Shown in pieces: positions 9,113 to 18,576 of a stretch of 64,000 bases of DNA (the first letter of the stretch is position 1; the number at the start of each line of letters is the position of its first letter). The notes below the pieces were generated by a model. It was not told the origin of the DNA. It did no database searches and worked only from the letters and a program-made list of their open reading frames with translations. This DNA is from Actinomadura terrae (lineage in GTDB: Bacteria; Actinomycetota; Actinomycetes; Streptosporangiales; Streptosporangiaceae). Both the position numbers and the translations under genes were made by a program. The stretch lies in NCBI RefSeq assembly GCF_022751215.1, contig NZ_JAICDG010000001.1, positions 186,001 through 250,000 on the forward strand. The letters run 5' to 3'.

Positions 9113-9994
9113 ATGTCAGCCAGCGGAGCGTCAGCCGGCGGAGCGCGAGGCATGCCGGACGAGGCCGACGCGGACGTCACGATCGTGGTCGCCACCCGCG
9201 ACCGCGCCCCCGAGCTGCGCCGCAGCCTCGACCGGCACACCGCCCCGGTGATCGTGGTGGACAACGCGTCCACCGACGACACCCCCGCCGTCGCCGAGGC
9301 CGCCGGGGCGACCGTGCTGCGCCAGCCGCGCAACCTGGGCGCCGCCGCCCGCAACGCCGGGGCCCGGCACGCCGCCACCCGCTACGTCGCCTTCGCCGAC
9401 GACGACTCCTGGTGGGCGCCCGGTTCGCTGCGGCGCGCCGCGCGCATCCTCGACGCCCATCCCCGGACGGCCCTGCTCGCCGCCCGCGTCCTCGTCGGTG
9501 AGGAGGAGCGGCTGGAACCCGTCTCCGAGCAGATGGGCCGCGCGCCCCTCGGCCGGCCGGACGCGCTCCCGGGACCGGCCGTCCTCGGGTTCCTCGCCTG
9601 CTCGGCCGTCGTCCGCCGGGACGCGTTCCTCGACGCCGGGGGCTTCTCCGACATCCTGCACTTCGGCGGCGAAGAAGAACTTCTCGCGCTCGACCTCGCC
9701 GCCGCCGGGTGGGGCCTCGCCTACGTGCCGGAGCTGGTCGTCCACCACCATCCGTCGACCGTCGGCCGCGACCCGGCGGCCCGGCGCAGGCGGCAGGCCC
9801 GCAACCGGCTGCTGACCGCGTGGCTGCGGCGCCCCCTCCCGGTGGTCGCGCGCACCGCCGCGTCCGCCCTCACCAGCCGCGACGGCCGCGCGGGCCTCGC
9901 CGCAGCGGCCCGCGCCCTGCCCGCGCTCGCCCGCGCCCGGCGCCCCGTGCCGCCCACCGTCGAGGCCGCCCGCGCGCGCCTGAGCGAGTACTGA
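9113..9994 (+). CDS. GT2 family glycosyltransferase (paralogue of preceding gene)
   Basis: A 293-residue GT2 with TIVVATRDRAPELR, VIVVDNASTDDTPAV, FADDDSWWAP and FGGEEELLALDLAAAGWG. Each matches a motif in the gene at 8118, including the unusual double Trp after the DxD-like region. The ATG at 9113 is 8 nt after the previous stop but lacks a clear ribosome site. The ATG at 9152 has GGAG at good spacing and may be the true start. Co-transcribed with the upstream paralogue. Confidence 0.85.
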   Translation: MSASGASAGGARGMPDEADADVTIVVATRDRAPELRRSLDRHTAPVIVVDNASTDDTPAVAEAAGATVLRQPRNLGAAARNAGARHAATRYVAFADDDSWWAPGSLRRAARILDAHPRTALLAARVLVGEEERLEPVSEQMGRAPLGRPDALPGPAVLGFLACSAVVRRDAFLDAGGFSDILHFGGEEELLALDLAAAGWGLAYVPELVVHHHPSTVGRDPAARRRRQARNRLLTAWLRRPLPVVARTAASALTSRDGRAGLAAAARALPALARARRPVPPTVEAARARLSEY

Positions 9995-10009
9995 GCGGCG
10001 GCGGGGGCG

Positions 10010-10435
10010 TCAGGATCTCGCCTTGGCGGTCTTGCGGTTGTTGGCCTTCTCGATCGCCTTGACCAGCTCGCCCTTCGACATCGTCGACCGGCCGGAGACG
10101 CCCAGCCGCTTGGCGAGGTTGTAGAGGTGCTCCTTCGAGGCGTTCGCGTCCACGCCGCCCGCGGTCTTGCGCCGCGTGTTCCGGCCGCCCTCCGCCTGCT
10201 TGTCGGAGGGCCCCTTGGCACCGCCGGGCTTCGGTTCCCAGTGGTCGCCGACCTTCTCGTGGGTGTGCTTGAGCGCCGCGTAGGCGACGCGGTGGGCGCG
10301 CTGCCCCTCCCCGTACTCGTCGACCGCCGAGTCGTGCGCCTTGGCGAAGGTCCGCTGCGCCTTGGCGTCCGACCGCTTGATCGTGTCCGGAAGCTCGCTC
10401 TTCCTCACCCGGCGTCCGCTCGTCATCATCGGCAT
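10010..10435 (-). CDS. ChaB-family protein with C-terminal Rho-N/SAP-like domain
   Basis: A 141-residue basic protein. Residues about 10-70 match ChaB-like proteins (SELPDTIKRSDAKAQRTFAK, then a conserved Tyr/Ala/His helix). The C-terminus (about 105-141) has a small helical segment, EHLYNLAKRLGVSGRSTMSK followed by GELVKAIEKAN, as in Rho N-terminal or plasmid-stabilisation motifs. Start at 10435 is supported by AAAGGTG. The role of ChaB proteins is poorly defined. The gene lies downstream of the stress/redox operon but is separated by about 90 nt. Nucleic-acid binding is an inference from the C-terminal motif and charge. Confidence 0.8.
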   Translation of the reverse strand: MPMMTSGRRVRKSELPDTIKRSDAKAQRTFAKAHDSAVDEYGEGQRAHRVAYAALKHTHEKVGDHWEPKPGGAKGPSDKQAEGGRNTRRKTAGGVDANASKEHLYNLAKRLGVSGRSTMSKGELVKAIEKANNRKTAKARS

Positions 10436-10527
10436 CGTGGCGCACCTTTCCGTTTCTGCCTGTCCGGCGCCGATACCCGCGATCGGACGGAATCCACACG
10501 CCCCGCGCGCTTTCCGGCGAGGCCGGC

Positions 10528-11010
10528 CTAGCCGCTGACGAGGACCTGCGGCGCCGTCACCTTGATCCGGGTGCGGAGCCATTTCCCGCGGGTCTCCGCC
10601 GCCTCATGGCATTCGCCGACGGTCTGGAGCAGGTCGCGGTCGCGGGCGGCCTGGGCCGCCTGCCCGAGAATCGTCCAGGCGATCTCCGCCTCCAGCGCGC
10701 CGAGATAAAGGTTCCGGAGGTCGCGCAGAAGCAGCATGCCGACCATTTCCGAGCGACCGGCGAGCCGCGCGGACGCGTGCCGGAGGGTGTCCAGCAGGCC
10801 GGGGGAGTCGGCGACCTCGCGGCCCGACGCCCCGTAGCGCTCGGCGAACGGCGCGAGACGCTCGACATGGTCGGCGCATTGCCGGGCGAGGGTGAGGCCG
10901 AGGTGGTGGATGTCGTGCTCGGCCGCGTGCCGCTCGCTGACGCGCCGCAGTTCCTTCGCCAGATCCGCCTCGGCGTCCTGGACCTCGGAAATGGCCTTGT
11001 CGAGTTTCAT
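10528..11010 (-). CDS. Helical protein of unknown function, coupled to molybdopterin oxidoreductase
   Basis: A 160-residue predicted all-helical protein without a signal peptide. It has repeated His, Glu and Arg positions (AEHDIHHLGLTLARQCADH near residues 30-50; AEIAWTILGQAA near 110), reminiscent of four-helix ferritin-like bundles, though no canonical ExxH pair is certain. Its ATG overlaps the stop of the upstream oxidoreductase (ATGA), so the two are coupled and it may be an accessory or partner. Function not recognised. Confidence 0.75.
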   Translation of the reverse strand: MKLDKAISEVQDAEADLAKELRRVSERHAAEHDIHHLGLTLARQCADHVERLAPFAERYGASGREVADSPGLLDTLRHASARLAGRSEMVGMLLLRDLRNLYLGALEAEIAWTILGQAAQAARDRDLLQTVGECHEAAETRGKWLRTRIKVTAPQVLVSG

Positions 11011-13445
11011 GCTGAGTCCGTGGTCTCCTCGTCTCGGACGGTTTCGGTGACGCCATGGCCGCCCGCGGTCGCCGGTCCGAGCCCGGGCGGCGATTCCGCG
11101 CCTACGGTGGTCGGGGCGGGGGAGAGCCGGCCGCCTCCGTCCGCGACCTTTTCGACCTTTACGGCGGAGGTCTTGAACACCGGCTGTTTGGACACCGGGT
11201 CCCAGTCGGTGATCGTCAGTTCGTTCGCGGCACGCGGTGGTGCGCCGGGCCGGTCGCCGTTCCCGTAATGGAACGGCACGAAGACGGCGCCCTCGCGGAT
11301 TCCGGCGACGCGCGCCCTGGCCTCCAGCTGCCCACACGGGGAGACAACTCGCACCAGATCGCCTTCGGCGAGGTCGAGGCGCCGCGCGTCCGGTGGCGAT
11401 ATCTCCACCCACACGTCCGGCGCCGCCGCGTCCAGTTGGCGCGACCGCCCGGTCTTGGTGCGGGTATGCCACTGGTAGACCGAGCGACCGGTGTTCAGCA
11501 TGAACGGATACTGCTCGCTCGGCGGTTCGTGGGGCGGCAGGTAATGCGCCGCCTTGAGGACGGCACGACCGGCCGCGCCCATGGCCGCGTGGTCCTTGTA
11601 CTCGTGGGCGGCGCCGGTCATCAGGTCGTGGCCGTAGTCCTCGCAGTAATCGCTGCCGGTGTTGAAACGGTGGTCGGTGTAGAGCCGTTCGGTCCCCTCC
11701 GGGGACTCGTCGTTGCACGGCCACGGGATGCCGCTGCCGCCGCGCAGCCTGTCATGCGAAAGCCCCGAATAGTCGCAGGGACGGCCCCGGGTCATTTCCT
11801 TGAACGCCTCGAAGCACTCCTCCGGCGTGTTCCACTTCAGCAGTGGTGCGCCGTCCTTGTCGGACAGGCCCAGCCGCCGCGCGTAGTCGAGGAAGATCTC
11901 CATGTCGGAGCGCGCCTGACCGGGCGGCTCGACGGCCTTCTCCGACAGGTGCACGGTCCGGTCGTGGTTGGTGTAGGTCCCGGTCTTCTCGCCCCAGATC
12001 GCGGTGGGCAGCACCACGTCGGCCAGCTGCACCGTCTCGCTGGGGAACACGTCGTTGACCACCACGAACAGGCGTTCCTGGCGCAGGATCGAGCGGATCC
12101 GGTGCAGTTCGGGAAGGGACACGGCCGGGTTCGTTCCCGCGATCCACAGGAAGCGGATCGAGCCCTCCTCGGCGTAACGGAACATCTGCATGACGTGCGT
12201 GCGCGGCGCCCAACTCGGAATCCGAAGGTCGTCGACGTTCCAGATCCGGGCGAGTTCCTGGACGTGTTCGGGGTTCTGCCAGTTGCGCATCCCGGCCAGG
12301 TCGCCGTTCGCGCCGGTCTCCCGGGTGTTCTGCGCGGTCGGCTGCCCGTTCATCTGGAACACCGAGCGGCCGGGCTCGCCGATCATCCCGCGCAGCAGGT
12401 TGACGTTGTTGACCTGGCACGCCGACGCCGTCGCCTGGTGCGACTGGTAAACGCCCTGAAGGCAGGTGGAGACCAGCCGCTCCGCCGTTCCGATGACACG
12501 CGCCGCCTCCCGGATGTCGGCGGCGGGAACACCGCAGATCTCCGCGACCCGCTCGGGCGGATACTCCGCCACGGTCTTCTCCAGCTTGTCGAACCCGACC
12601 GTGCGGCGGTCGACGAACTTCCGGTCGATCCAGTCGTTGGCGAGCAGTTCGTGCTGGATCCCGTTCAGGAGCGCCAGATTGGTCCCCGAACGGATCGCCA
12701 GATGCACATCCGCTTCCTGGGCGACCTTCGTCCGGCGCGGATCCACCACGACCATGCGCGGCCGGTCGGGGCCGTGCAGCCGGTCCAGGACGCGCGTCCA
12801 CAACACGGTGTGCGTCTCGGCGATGTTGTGCCCGACGGTGAATATCGTGTCGCACACGTCGAAGTCGGTCAGCGAGCCGGGATCGCCGTCGGTGCCGAAC
12901 GTCTCCTTCAACGCGAAGTCGGCGGTGGCGGTGCACAGCCGCGTGTTCCCGTCCAGATGCGGCGTTCCGATGCCCGCCCGGGCGACCACCGCGAGCGTGT
13001 AGTAGTCCTCAAGGAACAGCTGCCCGGAATTGTAGAAACCGATGCCGAGCGGCCCCTGCTCGTCCAGCACCGCGCGGGTGCGCTCCACGACGAGATCCAG
13101 CGCCTCGTCCCAGCTCGCCGGGCGCAGTTCCCCGTCCCGCCGCACCAGCGGACGCGTCAGCCTGTCCCGCGAATTGTTGGCCTGCCACCCGAACAATCCC
13201 TTGGGGCCGAGCCTCCCGTGATTGACGCGGTCCTCGGCCCGCCCCCGCACCCCGACGACGCGCCCCTCGTGGACGCCGATGTCCATGCCGCAGCCGTTCG
13301 AGCACAGCACGCACGCCGACTGGAACCATTCGACGTCTTCTTCGGGAATCCCCGCGTCGAGATACTGGTCGACGCGGACGGGCCATCGCGAACCGGCCCC
13401 GAACGGTGTCCGCGTTCCCCAGACGTCGGCGACCCGGTCCGTCAT
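11007..13445 (-). CDS. Molybdopterin-dependent oxidoreductase (DMSO reductase/NasA-like superfamily) lacking the fourth Fe-S cysteine
   Basis: An 812-residue bis-MGD enzyme. The N-terminal cluster motif is C45-x2-C48-x3-C52, but the usual fourth cysteine (normally in an L-C-PKG context) is Gly80 (RLGPKG). A candidate Mo-ligand cysteine is C171 in NTRLC. The C-terminal MGD-binding domain is present (PFMLNTGRSVYQWHTRTKTG). No Tat signal, so it is cytoplasmic. Best general match is assimilatory nitrate reductase/formate dehydrogenase-like enzymes; substrate unknown. Start at 13445 is preceded by AGAAGGGTG. Coupled to the 160-residue helical protein and followed upstream by a ferritin-like gene transcribed the same way. 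Confidence 0.88.
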   Translation of the reverse strand: MTDRVADVWGTRTPFGAGSRWPVRVDQYLDAGIPEEDVEWFQSACVLCSNGCGMDIGVHEGRVVGVRGRAEDRVNHGRLGPKGLFGWQANNSRDRLTRPLVRRDGELRPASWDEALDLVVERTRAVLDEQGPLGIGFYNSGQLFLEDYYTLAVVARAGIGTPHLDGNTRLCTATADFALKETFGTDGDPGSLTDFDVCDTIFTVGHNIAETHTVLWTRVLDRLHGPDRPRMVVVDPRRTKVAQEADVHLAIRSGTNLALLNGIQHELLANDWIDRKFVDRRTVGFDKLEKTVAEYPPERVAEICGVPAADIREAARVIGTAERLVSTCLQGVYQSHQATASACQVNNVNLLRGMIGEPGRSVFQMNGQPTAQNTRETGANGDLAGMRNWQNPEHVQELARIWNVDDLRIPSWAPRTHVMQMFRYAEEGSIRFLWIAGTNPAVSLPELHRIRSILRQERLFVVVNDVFPSETVQLADVVLPTAIWGEKTGTYTNHDRTVHLSEKAVEPPGQARSDMEIFLDYARRLGLSDKDGAPLLKWNTPEECFEAFKEMTRGRPCDYSGLSHDRLRGGSGIPWPCNDESPEGTERLYTDHRFNTGSDYCEDYGHDLMTGAAHEYKDHAAMGAAGRAVLKAAHYLPPHEPPSEQYPFMLNTGRSVYQWHTRTKTGRSRQLDAAAPDVWVEISPPDARRLDLAEGDLVRVVSPCGQLEARARVAGIREGAVFVPFHYGNGDRPGAPPRAANELTITDWDPVSKQPVFKTSAVKVEKVADGGGRLSPAPTTVGAESPPGLGPATAGGHGVTETVRDEETTDSA

Positions 13446-13670
13446 GAATGCACCCTTCTGACGTCGGCTCTGATACCCCCCGACGCGGTCGAAACCGTGC
13501 GGCCCCATTTTGCGCGGCCGGGCCCGCACCATGCGTTCCGATCCGCCACGGAAACGCGCTTCCCGCCGCCCCGCCGCCCAAACGGAAGTACGGCCGCCCG
13601 ATCAACCGAGAACCGCACCCGCCCGGGACCAGCCCGACGCGGATGCGGCCACCTTCAAAAACCGCCGGTT

Positions 13671-14876
13671 CTACTTTCTGGACCCGTCGCGGAGGCGCGC
13701 GACGGGATGGGGGCCCTCGGTCGCGAGACGGTACTCGTCGCCGAACTTGTCGCGGTGCTCGTCGATGACGCGCTCCTGCGGCGGCCGCTCGGCGTTGATC
13801 TTGTCCTGGTACGCCTCGAACCGGCGGTGCGCCTCCTGGACGTACCCGGTGCCGAGCGTGGTCCAGTCGATCTGCGTGCTGAGCAGGTCGCGGACGAGCT
13901 GCTTGTTCGGCTCGAACGCGAGCGGCTTCGGCAGCTCCGGCGCCAGGACCGACTCGGGGTCGCGGCCGTCGTGGCGGCGCATCAGGTCGCAGGCGATCCG
14001 CAGGTGCTCCAGCTCCATGTTCAGGTGGAGCTCCCAGATGTTCTTGACCCGCGGGTCGGGCTCGGTCTCCATGAACGAGTAGTACAGGTAGCACTCGTTG
14101 TACTCGTGGTTGACCAGGCGCTCCCACCAGGTCTCGCCCGGGTCGACCAGCGATTCGTAGTGCGTGACGTGCTCCTCCTCCACCAGCCCGATCTCCTGGT
14201 AGAGCTGCCGGGCGATCGGCTCCATGTACATCGGGCCGACGTTCATGTAGAAGTTCATCGTCTGCTGCTCGGCCGACATGATCGTCAGCGCGTGCAGCTT
14301 GGAGATCGGCGCCGCCGCTTCCCGGTCGTAGGGCTCGCGGACGTTGTCGACCGCGTCCCGGTGCTGGAGGAAGCCGGGCCGTCCCGGCATCACCTCCGTG
14401 AGCTGGTCGACGACCTTCTCGGCCTTGCGGTGCTCGATCATCTCGTACAGGTTGGCGTACCGGTACAGATGGTCGAAGTCCTCCAGCAGCCCGAACTCGT
14501 AGGCCTGCTTGAGGTAGGGGTCCGGCTCCATGCGGGCGACCCAGCCGGTCAGGTCGACGGCGACCTGCTCGTAGCTGATCGTCGTCTCCAGCACCGACGC
14601 CTGCCCCGGCAGCAGCCAGTTCACCACCTTCTGCTGCTGCGCCTCGATGTAGCGCACCTTGGCCAGTTGCTGCTTGACCTCGATGTCCGGACAGACCCGG
14701 GCGAAGTGGTGGCTGAACATGATCGCCTCCACCTCGATCCCGTTCATGGTGATGATCCGGCACTTCGTGTACGGATCGGACCTGTCGGGGTCGATGGGCG
14801 CGACGTCCAGCTGGGCCCAGTTGCGCAACTGGTCGTCCAGCGGGATTCCGCGGTGTTCGAGTGGATTGAACGCCAC
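13671..14876 (-). CDS. Ferritin-like di-iron domain protein
   Basis: A 401-residue protein rich in Glu, His and Tyr helices. Candidate metal ligands are in EEEHVTHYESLV (central), NHEYNECYLYYSFMETE and LNMELEHLRIACDLMRRHDG. The N-terminal half also has repeated E/H helices (IMFSHHFARVCPD; EDFDHLYRYAN). The GTG at 14876 is preferred because AAGGAAGG lies at good spacing; the GTG at 14885 is too close to that element. It is transcribed toward the molybdopterin oxidoreductase, about 225 nt upstream of it, and may be in the same transcript. A redox or ROS-handling role is inferred from the fold and neighbours. Confidence 0.8.
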   Translation of the reverse strand: MAFNPLEHRGIPLDDQLRNWAQLDVAPIDPDRSDPYTKCRIITMNGIEVEAIMFSHHFARVCPDIEVKQQLAKVRYIEAQQQKVVNWLLPGQASVLETTISYEQVAVDLTGWVARMEPDPYLKQAYEFGLLEDFDHLYRYANLYEMIEHRKAEKVVDQLTEVMPGRPGFLQHRDAVDNVREPYDREAAAPISKLHALTIMSAEQQTMNFYMNVGPMYMEPIARQLYQEIGLVEEEHVTHYESLVDPGETWWERLVNHEYNECYLYYSFMETEPDPRVKNIWELHLNMELEHLRIACDLMRRHDGRDPESVLAPELPKPLAFEPNKQLVRDLLSTQIDWTTLGTGYVQEAHRRFEAYQDKINAERPPQERVIDEHRDKFGDEYRLATEGPHPVARLRDGSRK

Positions 14877-15113
14877 CGGGCTCACCTTCCTTGTGGCTGG
14901 TCGTGTCGTGTCGGCTGGCCGTGTCGGCGCAGCCGCCCTTACCCGAGCGAGCCGACATCGCACATCGCATGCCCGATCCAGGACGGCTCCTTTGCGTCCT
15001 CCCGGCATTCGGGCCGCTTAGCCGCCCGGATGCCGGGTACCCGAAGCGCCGTCGCACACTTTCGGGGCGGGCCGTCTCACGGCGACGCCGACCCATGACA
15101 GCCGGGAGACCTT

Positions 15114-15686
15114 ATGCAGACCACACCCACCGACGCCCGGACCACCGAAGACGTGGTCGATCTGCTGCGCGCCCAGCACGGCCGGATCCGGGACCTGTTC
15201 GACGAGGTGATGAACAGCGAGGGGCAGGCCCGCAAGGACGCCTTCCAGAAGCTGGTGCGGCTGCTGGCCGTCCACGAGACGGCCGAGGAGGAGATCGTCC
15301 ACCCGATGGCGCGGCGGCTCCCCGGGGGCGACGGGATCGTGGAGGACCGCCTCGCCGAGGAGCGCGCGGCGAAGGAACTGCTGTCCGAACTGGACGGCAT
15401 GGACACCGACGAACCGGCCTTCCTCAAATCCATCGACCGGCTGCGCATCGACGTGCTCACCCACGCCCGCGCCGAGGAGCGCTACGAGTTCGACCGCCTC
15501 AAGGACGAGTTCAGCCCCGCACAGCTGAAGGGCTTCGCCGCCGCCGTCCGCGCCGCCGAGGCCACCGCGCCGACCCACCCCCACCCCGGCACCGAGAGCG
15601 CCACGAAGAACATGCTCGCCGGACCGATGGTCGCCGTGGTCGACCGCGTCCGCGACCTGATCCGCGACGCCCGCGACAAGGACTGA
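15114..15686 (+). CDS. Hemerythrin HHE-domain protein
   Basis: A 190-residue cytoplasmic protein. The HHE cation-binding pattern is visible as HGRIRDLFDEV (about 21), VHETAEEEIVHPM (about 53-65) and THARAEERYEFDRL (about 117-130). These supply the His/Glu ligands of a non-haem di-iron site that binds O2, NO or iron. GGGAG lies just before the ATG. It diverges from the ferritin-like gene across 237 nt, so a shared stress promoter is plausible. The C-terminal 40 residues include a Pro/His-rich linker and a short helix. Confidence 0.88.
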   Translation: MQTTPTDARTTEDVVDLLRAQHGRIRDLFDEVMNSEGQARKDAFQKLVRLLAVHETAEEEIVHPMARRLPGGDGIVEDRLAEERAAKELLSELDGMDTDEPAFLKSIDRLRIDVLTHARAEERYEFDRLKDEFSPAQLKGFAAAVRAAEATAPTHPHPGTESATKNMLAGPMVAVVDRVRDLIRDARDKD

Positions 15687-15753
15687 CCTCACATTCCGGT
15701 GGGCCGCCTTGTCGTAGGGGCGGAGCGGTACACCGGACAGAGAGGACAGGGCA

Positions 15754-16197
15754 GTGACATCCACGCGACACGAGGCGCACGAAGCCGAGATCAGGCAGCG
15801 GATCGGCAGGCTCGTGGCAGGAATCCAAGCCAAGGACCACGAGGGCCTGGAGCGCCTTTACGCGACGGACGTCGTGTCCTTCGACGTTGAGCCGCCGCTG
15901 CGACATGTGGGGCTCGCGTCGAAAATGAGCAACTGGAAGACGGTGTTCACCTTCTTCCGCGAGGTGACCTACGAGGTGCGGGATCTGACCGTCACCGCAC
16001 GCGACGAACTCGCGTTCGGCCATTGCTTCGGCAGGCTCAGCGGCACGCTGGAGAACGGGACGGCGACGAGCGGCATATGGGTCCGGGTCACCTTCTGCTT
16101 CCAGAAGATCGACGGCACATGGCTGATCGTGCACGACCAGGCATCGGTACCGTTCGACATCCAGACCGGCCGGGGAGTGACCGACCTCGAGCCCTGA
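15754..16197 (+). CDS. SnoaL-like / NTF2-fold protein
   Basis: A 147-residue alpha+beta-barrel protein of the SnoaL/DUF4440 type. Features are an N-terminal helix pair (EIRQRIGRLVAGIQAKDHEG), LYATDVVSFDVEPPLRHVG, and a final strand pair (GIWVRVTFCFQKIDGTWLIV, then HDQASVPFD). Such proteins act as small-ligand isomerases or accessory proteins; no catalytic set is diagnostic here. GTG start with AGAGAGGA nearby. It faces the leftward TPR gene. Confidence 0.8.
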   Translation: MTSTRHEAHEAEIRQRIGRLVAGIQAKDHEGLERLYATDVVSFDVEPPLRHVGLASKMSNWKTVFTFFREVTYEVRDLTVTARDELAFGHCFGRLSGTLENGTATSGIWVRVTFCFQKIDGTWLIVHDQASVPFDIQTGRGVTDLEP

Positions 16198-16224
16198 GAG
16201 TACGCACTGAAATGTCGAACAACC

Positions 16225-18576
16225 TCAATAGGCCGTCCGTTTGACCCGGCCGATCTTCCGGCGTTCTTCGGCATAGGCCTTGGCTATCGCGGGGTTCGTG
16301 TGACGCTGCCCCTTGCGCCAGTACCGTTGTGCGAGTTTGCGGTTGCCGTGTTCGGCGTAGATCCGGCCGAGTTGAGCGTAGGACGCGCCGATGATCTCCG
16401 CCGGCGTGCCCGGGTCGATGATGAGTTGCCGGAGGGCGAGTTCCGCGTCGTCGGGCTGGTCCAGGTGGATCAGGCGGGCCAGCTGGAAGGCGGCGCGGGG
16501 AGCGATGTCGGGGTGCTCGGTCATCAGCGCTTGCAGGTACGCGGCGGTCGCGGCGGGCAGGTCGTCGAGATCTTCGGAGAGGTATCCGAGCAGGTACGCG
16601 GCCCGGGGCGCGTACTCGACGTGTTCGGTCGCGATCGCGCGCTGGAACGCCTGCGCGGCCGAGACGGGGCACGACACGCAGGCGTGCACGAGACCCAGGT
16701 TGAAGGCGGCGGCCGCCTGGATTTCCGGGGTGTCGCAATCGGCTGCGATCTCCCATGGTTCGATCGCCATGAGCGGGGTGTCCAGCACTTCGAAATGCAT
16801 CATGCCCAAGGTGAAGGCGATGCGGCCGACCTGCGGGTCGCCCGCCTCGATGCGGCGCAGGCACGCCTCGTGGACACGGACGACCAGGCGGATCTTGTCG
16901 AGGACGTCGAGATGCCGGCTGTGCGTCACCAGCACGCCGGCGGGCACGATGGCGCCGGTGATGGTTTCCGCGGCGCCGCCCTCAAGGATCGACATCAGGG
17001 AATCCAGCGCCCGGTCGTGTTCGGCGAGATCGGCCTCGGCGAGTTTGTGCGCGGCGCGCAGGGCGTAGTCGGGGTCGGAGCCGCAGAGCGCGATCCGGTA
17101 GGCCTGTGCGGACAATCGCGTGTCGCCGGCGGACTCGGCGATACGTCCCACACCGTAGGCGGCCCATTCCCGCACCGGCGTGTCGGCCTCGACCATCAAA
17201 TGGCGCAGCAGCGGCGCGAGTCCCGGGATCGAGCAGGGGCCGCTGCGCACCAGGAGTTCACCGGTGTGCAGGGCGAGTTCGCGCGCGACCTCCCGGGCCT
17301 GGGTGTTCGGATGGCCGAGGAGATCGGTGTAGATGTCCGCCGCGGTCTCGTCGTCTTCGCGGGCCAGCGAGATATGGGCCTGCATGAAACCCATCCGCGC
17401 CAGTTCCTGCGCACTGGGCGGTACTTCAGATGCCTGTGCCTTGTCGAGTAATTCCTGCGCGGCGGTGAGGTCCTCCTGAGCCAGATACACCCCGGCCAGG
17501 GCGATCTGGAGGTCCGCGCGGTGCAGGCAATCCCAGGCGAGCGCCTCGGTCAGCCGCCGCTCGGCTTCCGCGTACTCACCGCGTTCGCCGAGTATCCGCG
17601 CCAGGTCGGCCACCGCGTGTCCGGACACGAACAGGTTCTCCAGATCGATGACCTGGCGGAGCACCCGTTCGGCCGCGGTGACGTCTCCCGCCCGGACCAG
17701 CAGGGCCGCCAAGATCCGTCCATCGAAGGCCATGAGGAAGGGGGCCTGGCAGTCGAAGGCGATGCGGGCGGCGCTGACGGCCCCGGCCTCGTCCTCCTCC
17801 CGCAGATACCTGTCCCGGAGGACGCATGCGGCGGGATGCGTCACCAGCCGATGACGGCAGTCGATCGCCCGCCGCAGCAGTCCCTCGGGCGCCGGACGTC
17901 CGGCATCGCTCTCCAGGTTGGCCAGCGCGAGCATCGCCCGCGGCGCGATCGCGAAGTGCCCCTCCTCGACGATCCGCTCGAAGGCGATCCGCGCGGCGGC
18001 GTGAGCGCCCTCGTCCAGGTCGATCTCGGCGAGGCACCACCGGGCCAGTGCCGCCGCGTCGGCGTCGTCGCCGTCGATGGCGTGGACCAGCGCCGAGCGC
18101 GCGGCCGCACGGTCCCCGTCGCGGCCGGTCAGGGTCTTGGTCGCCAGGGCGACGGCCGCCAGCGGCGTCACCGGCCGGCCCGCGCCGTCCACCAGGCTCT
18201 CGTGCGGCCGCGCTATCCAGAGCAGCAGGCCGTCGGCGAGTTCGTAGCGTCCGGCCTCGTCCGGGACGAGCAGGGAGGGAGCGGCGGTCGCCCATGCGAG
18301 CCCGTCCTCGAAGCCCTTCGGCGTCAGCGGGCACCCCGGCGCGGACGCGGCCAGGCGGCGGGCGGCCTGGCGGTAGAGCAGCGGCACCGGAATCCCGACG
18401 CCCGCCGCCTGCCACCAGTCCGCGGCGGCCAGCACCACGGCCCGCGTCTCCGGCTCGGCGATCAGCGCCTCGTCGAACCGCCGAGCCCGGAGCAGGGCGT
18501 CCCGCTCGGGGCCGGGCCCCTCGAGTTCGGCGAGCACGTGCTCCGATCCGTCCCACCCGTCCCCGACCGGCCGCAT
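16225..18576 (-). CDS. Long TPR-repeat protein resembling the helical region of actinobacterial STAND proteins
   Basis: A 783-residue soluble repeat protein. From about residue 140 to the end it is built of roughly 34-residue TPR/SEL1-like helical hairpins (for example AERRLTEALAWDCLHRADLQ and AAAFNLGLVHACVSCPVSAA). The first 130 residues contain a winged-helix-like module (VLAAADWWQAAGVGIPVPLL) that in related proteins usually follows a P-loop ATPase. No Walker motifs exist here or upstream in frame, where a stop lies at 18634-18636. The ATG at 18576 has GGAGGG at ideal spacing, so the gene looks complete as is. A protein-protein scaffold is inferred. Confidence 0.8.
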   Translation of the reverse strand: MRPVGDGWDGSEHVLAELEGPGPERDALLRARRFDEALIAEPETRAVVLAAADWWQAAGVGIPVPLLYRQAARRLAASAPGCPLTPKGFEDGLAWATAAPSLLVPDEAGRYELADGLLLWIARPHESLVDGAGRPVTPLAAVALATKTLTGRDGDRAAARSALVHAIDGDDADAAALARWCLAEIDLDEGAHAAARIAFERIVEEGHFAIAPRAMLALANLESDAGRPAPEGLLRRAIDCRHRLVTHPAACVLRDRYLREEDEAGAVSAARIAFDCQAPFLMAFDGRILAALLVRAGDVTAAERVLRQVIDLENLFVSGHAVADLARILGERGEYAEAERRLTEALAWDCLHRADLQIALAGVYLAQEDLTAAQELLDKAQASEVPPSAQELARMGFMQAHISLAREDDETAADIYTDLLGHPNTQAREVARELALHTGELLVRSGPCSIPGLAPLLRHLMVEADTPVREWAAYGVGRIAESAGDTRLSAQAYRIALCGSDPDYALRAAHKLAEADLAEHDRALDSLMSILEGGAAETITGAIVPAGVLVTHSRHLDVLDKIRLVVRVHEACLRRIEAGDPQVGRIAFTLGMMHFEVLDTPLMAIEPWEIAADCDTPEIQAAAAFNLGLVHACVSCPVSAAQAFQRAIATEHVEYAPRAAYLLGYLSEDLDDLPAATAAYLQALMTEHPDIAPRAAFQLARLIHLDQPDDAELALRQLIIDPGTPAEIIGASYAQLGRIYAEHGNRKLAQRYWRKGQRHTNPAIAKAYAEERRKIGRVKRTAY

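Noticed and set aside
11055..15098. A 1347-codon open frame on the plus strand
   Set aside because: It runs antisense through the molybdopterin oxidoreductase and ferritin-like genes, which have clear domains. Open antisense frames are common in very high-GC DNA.
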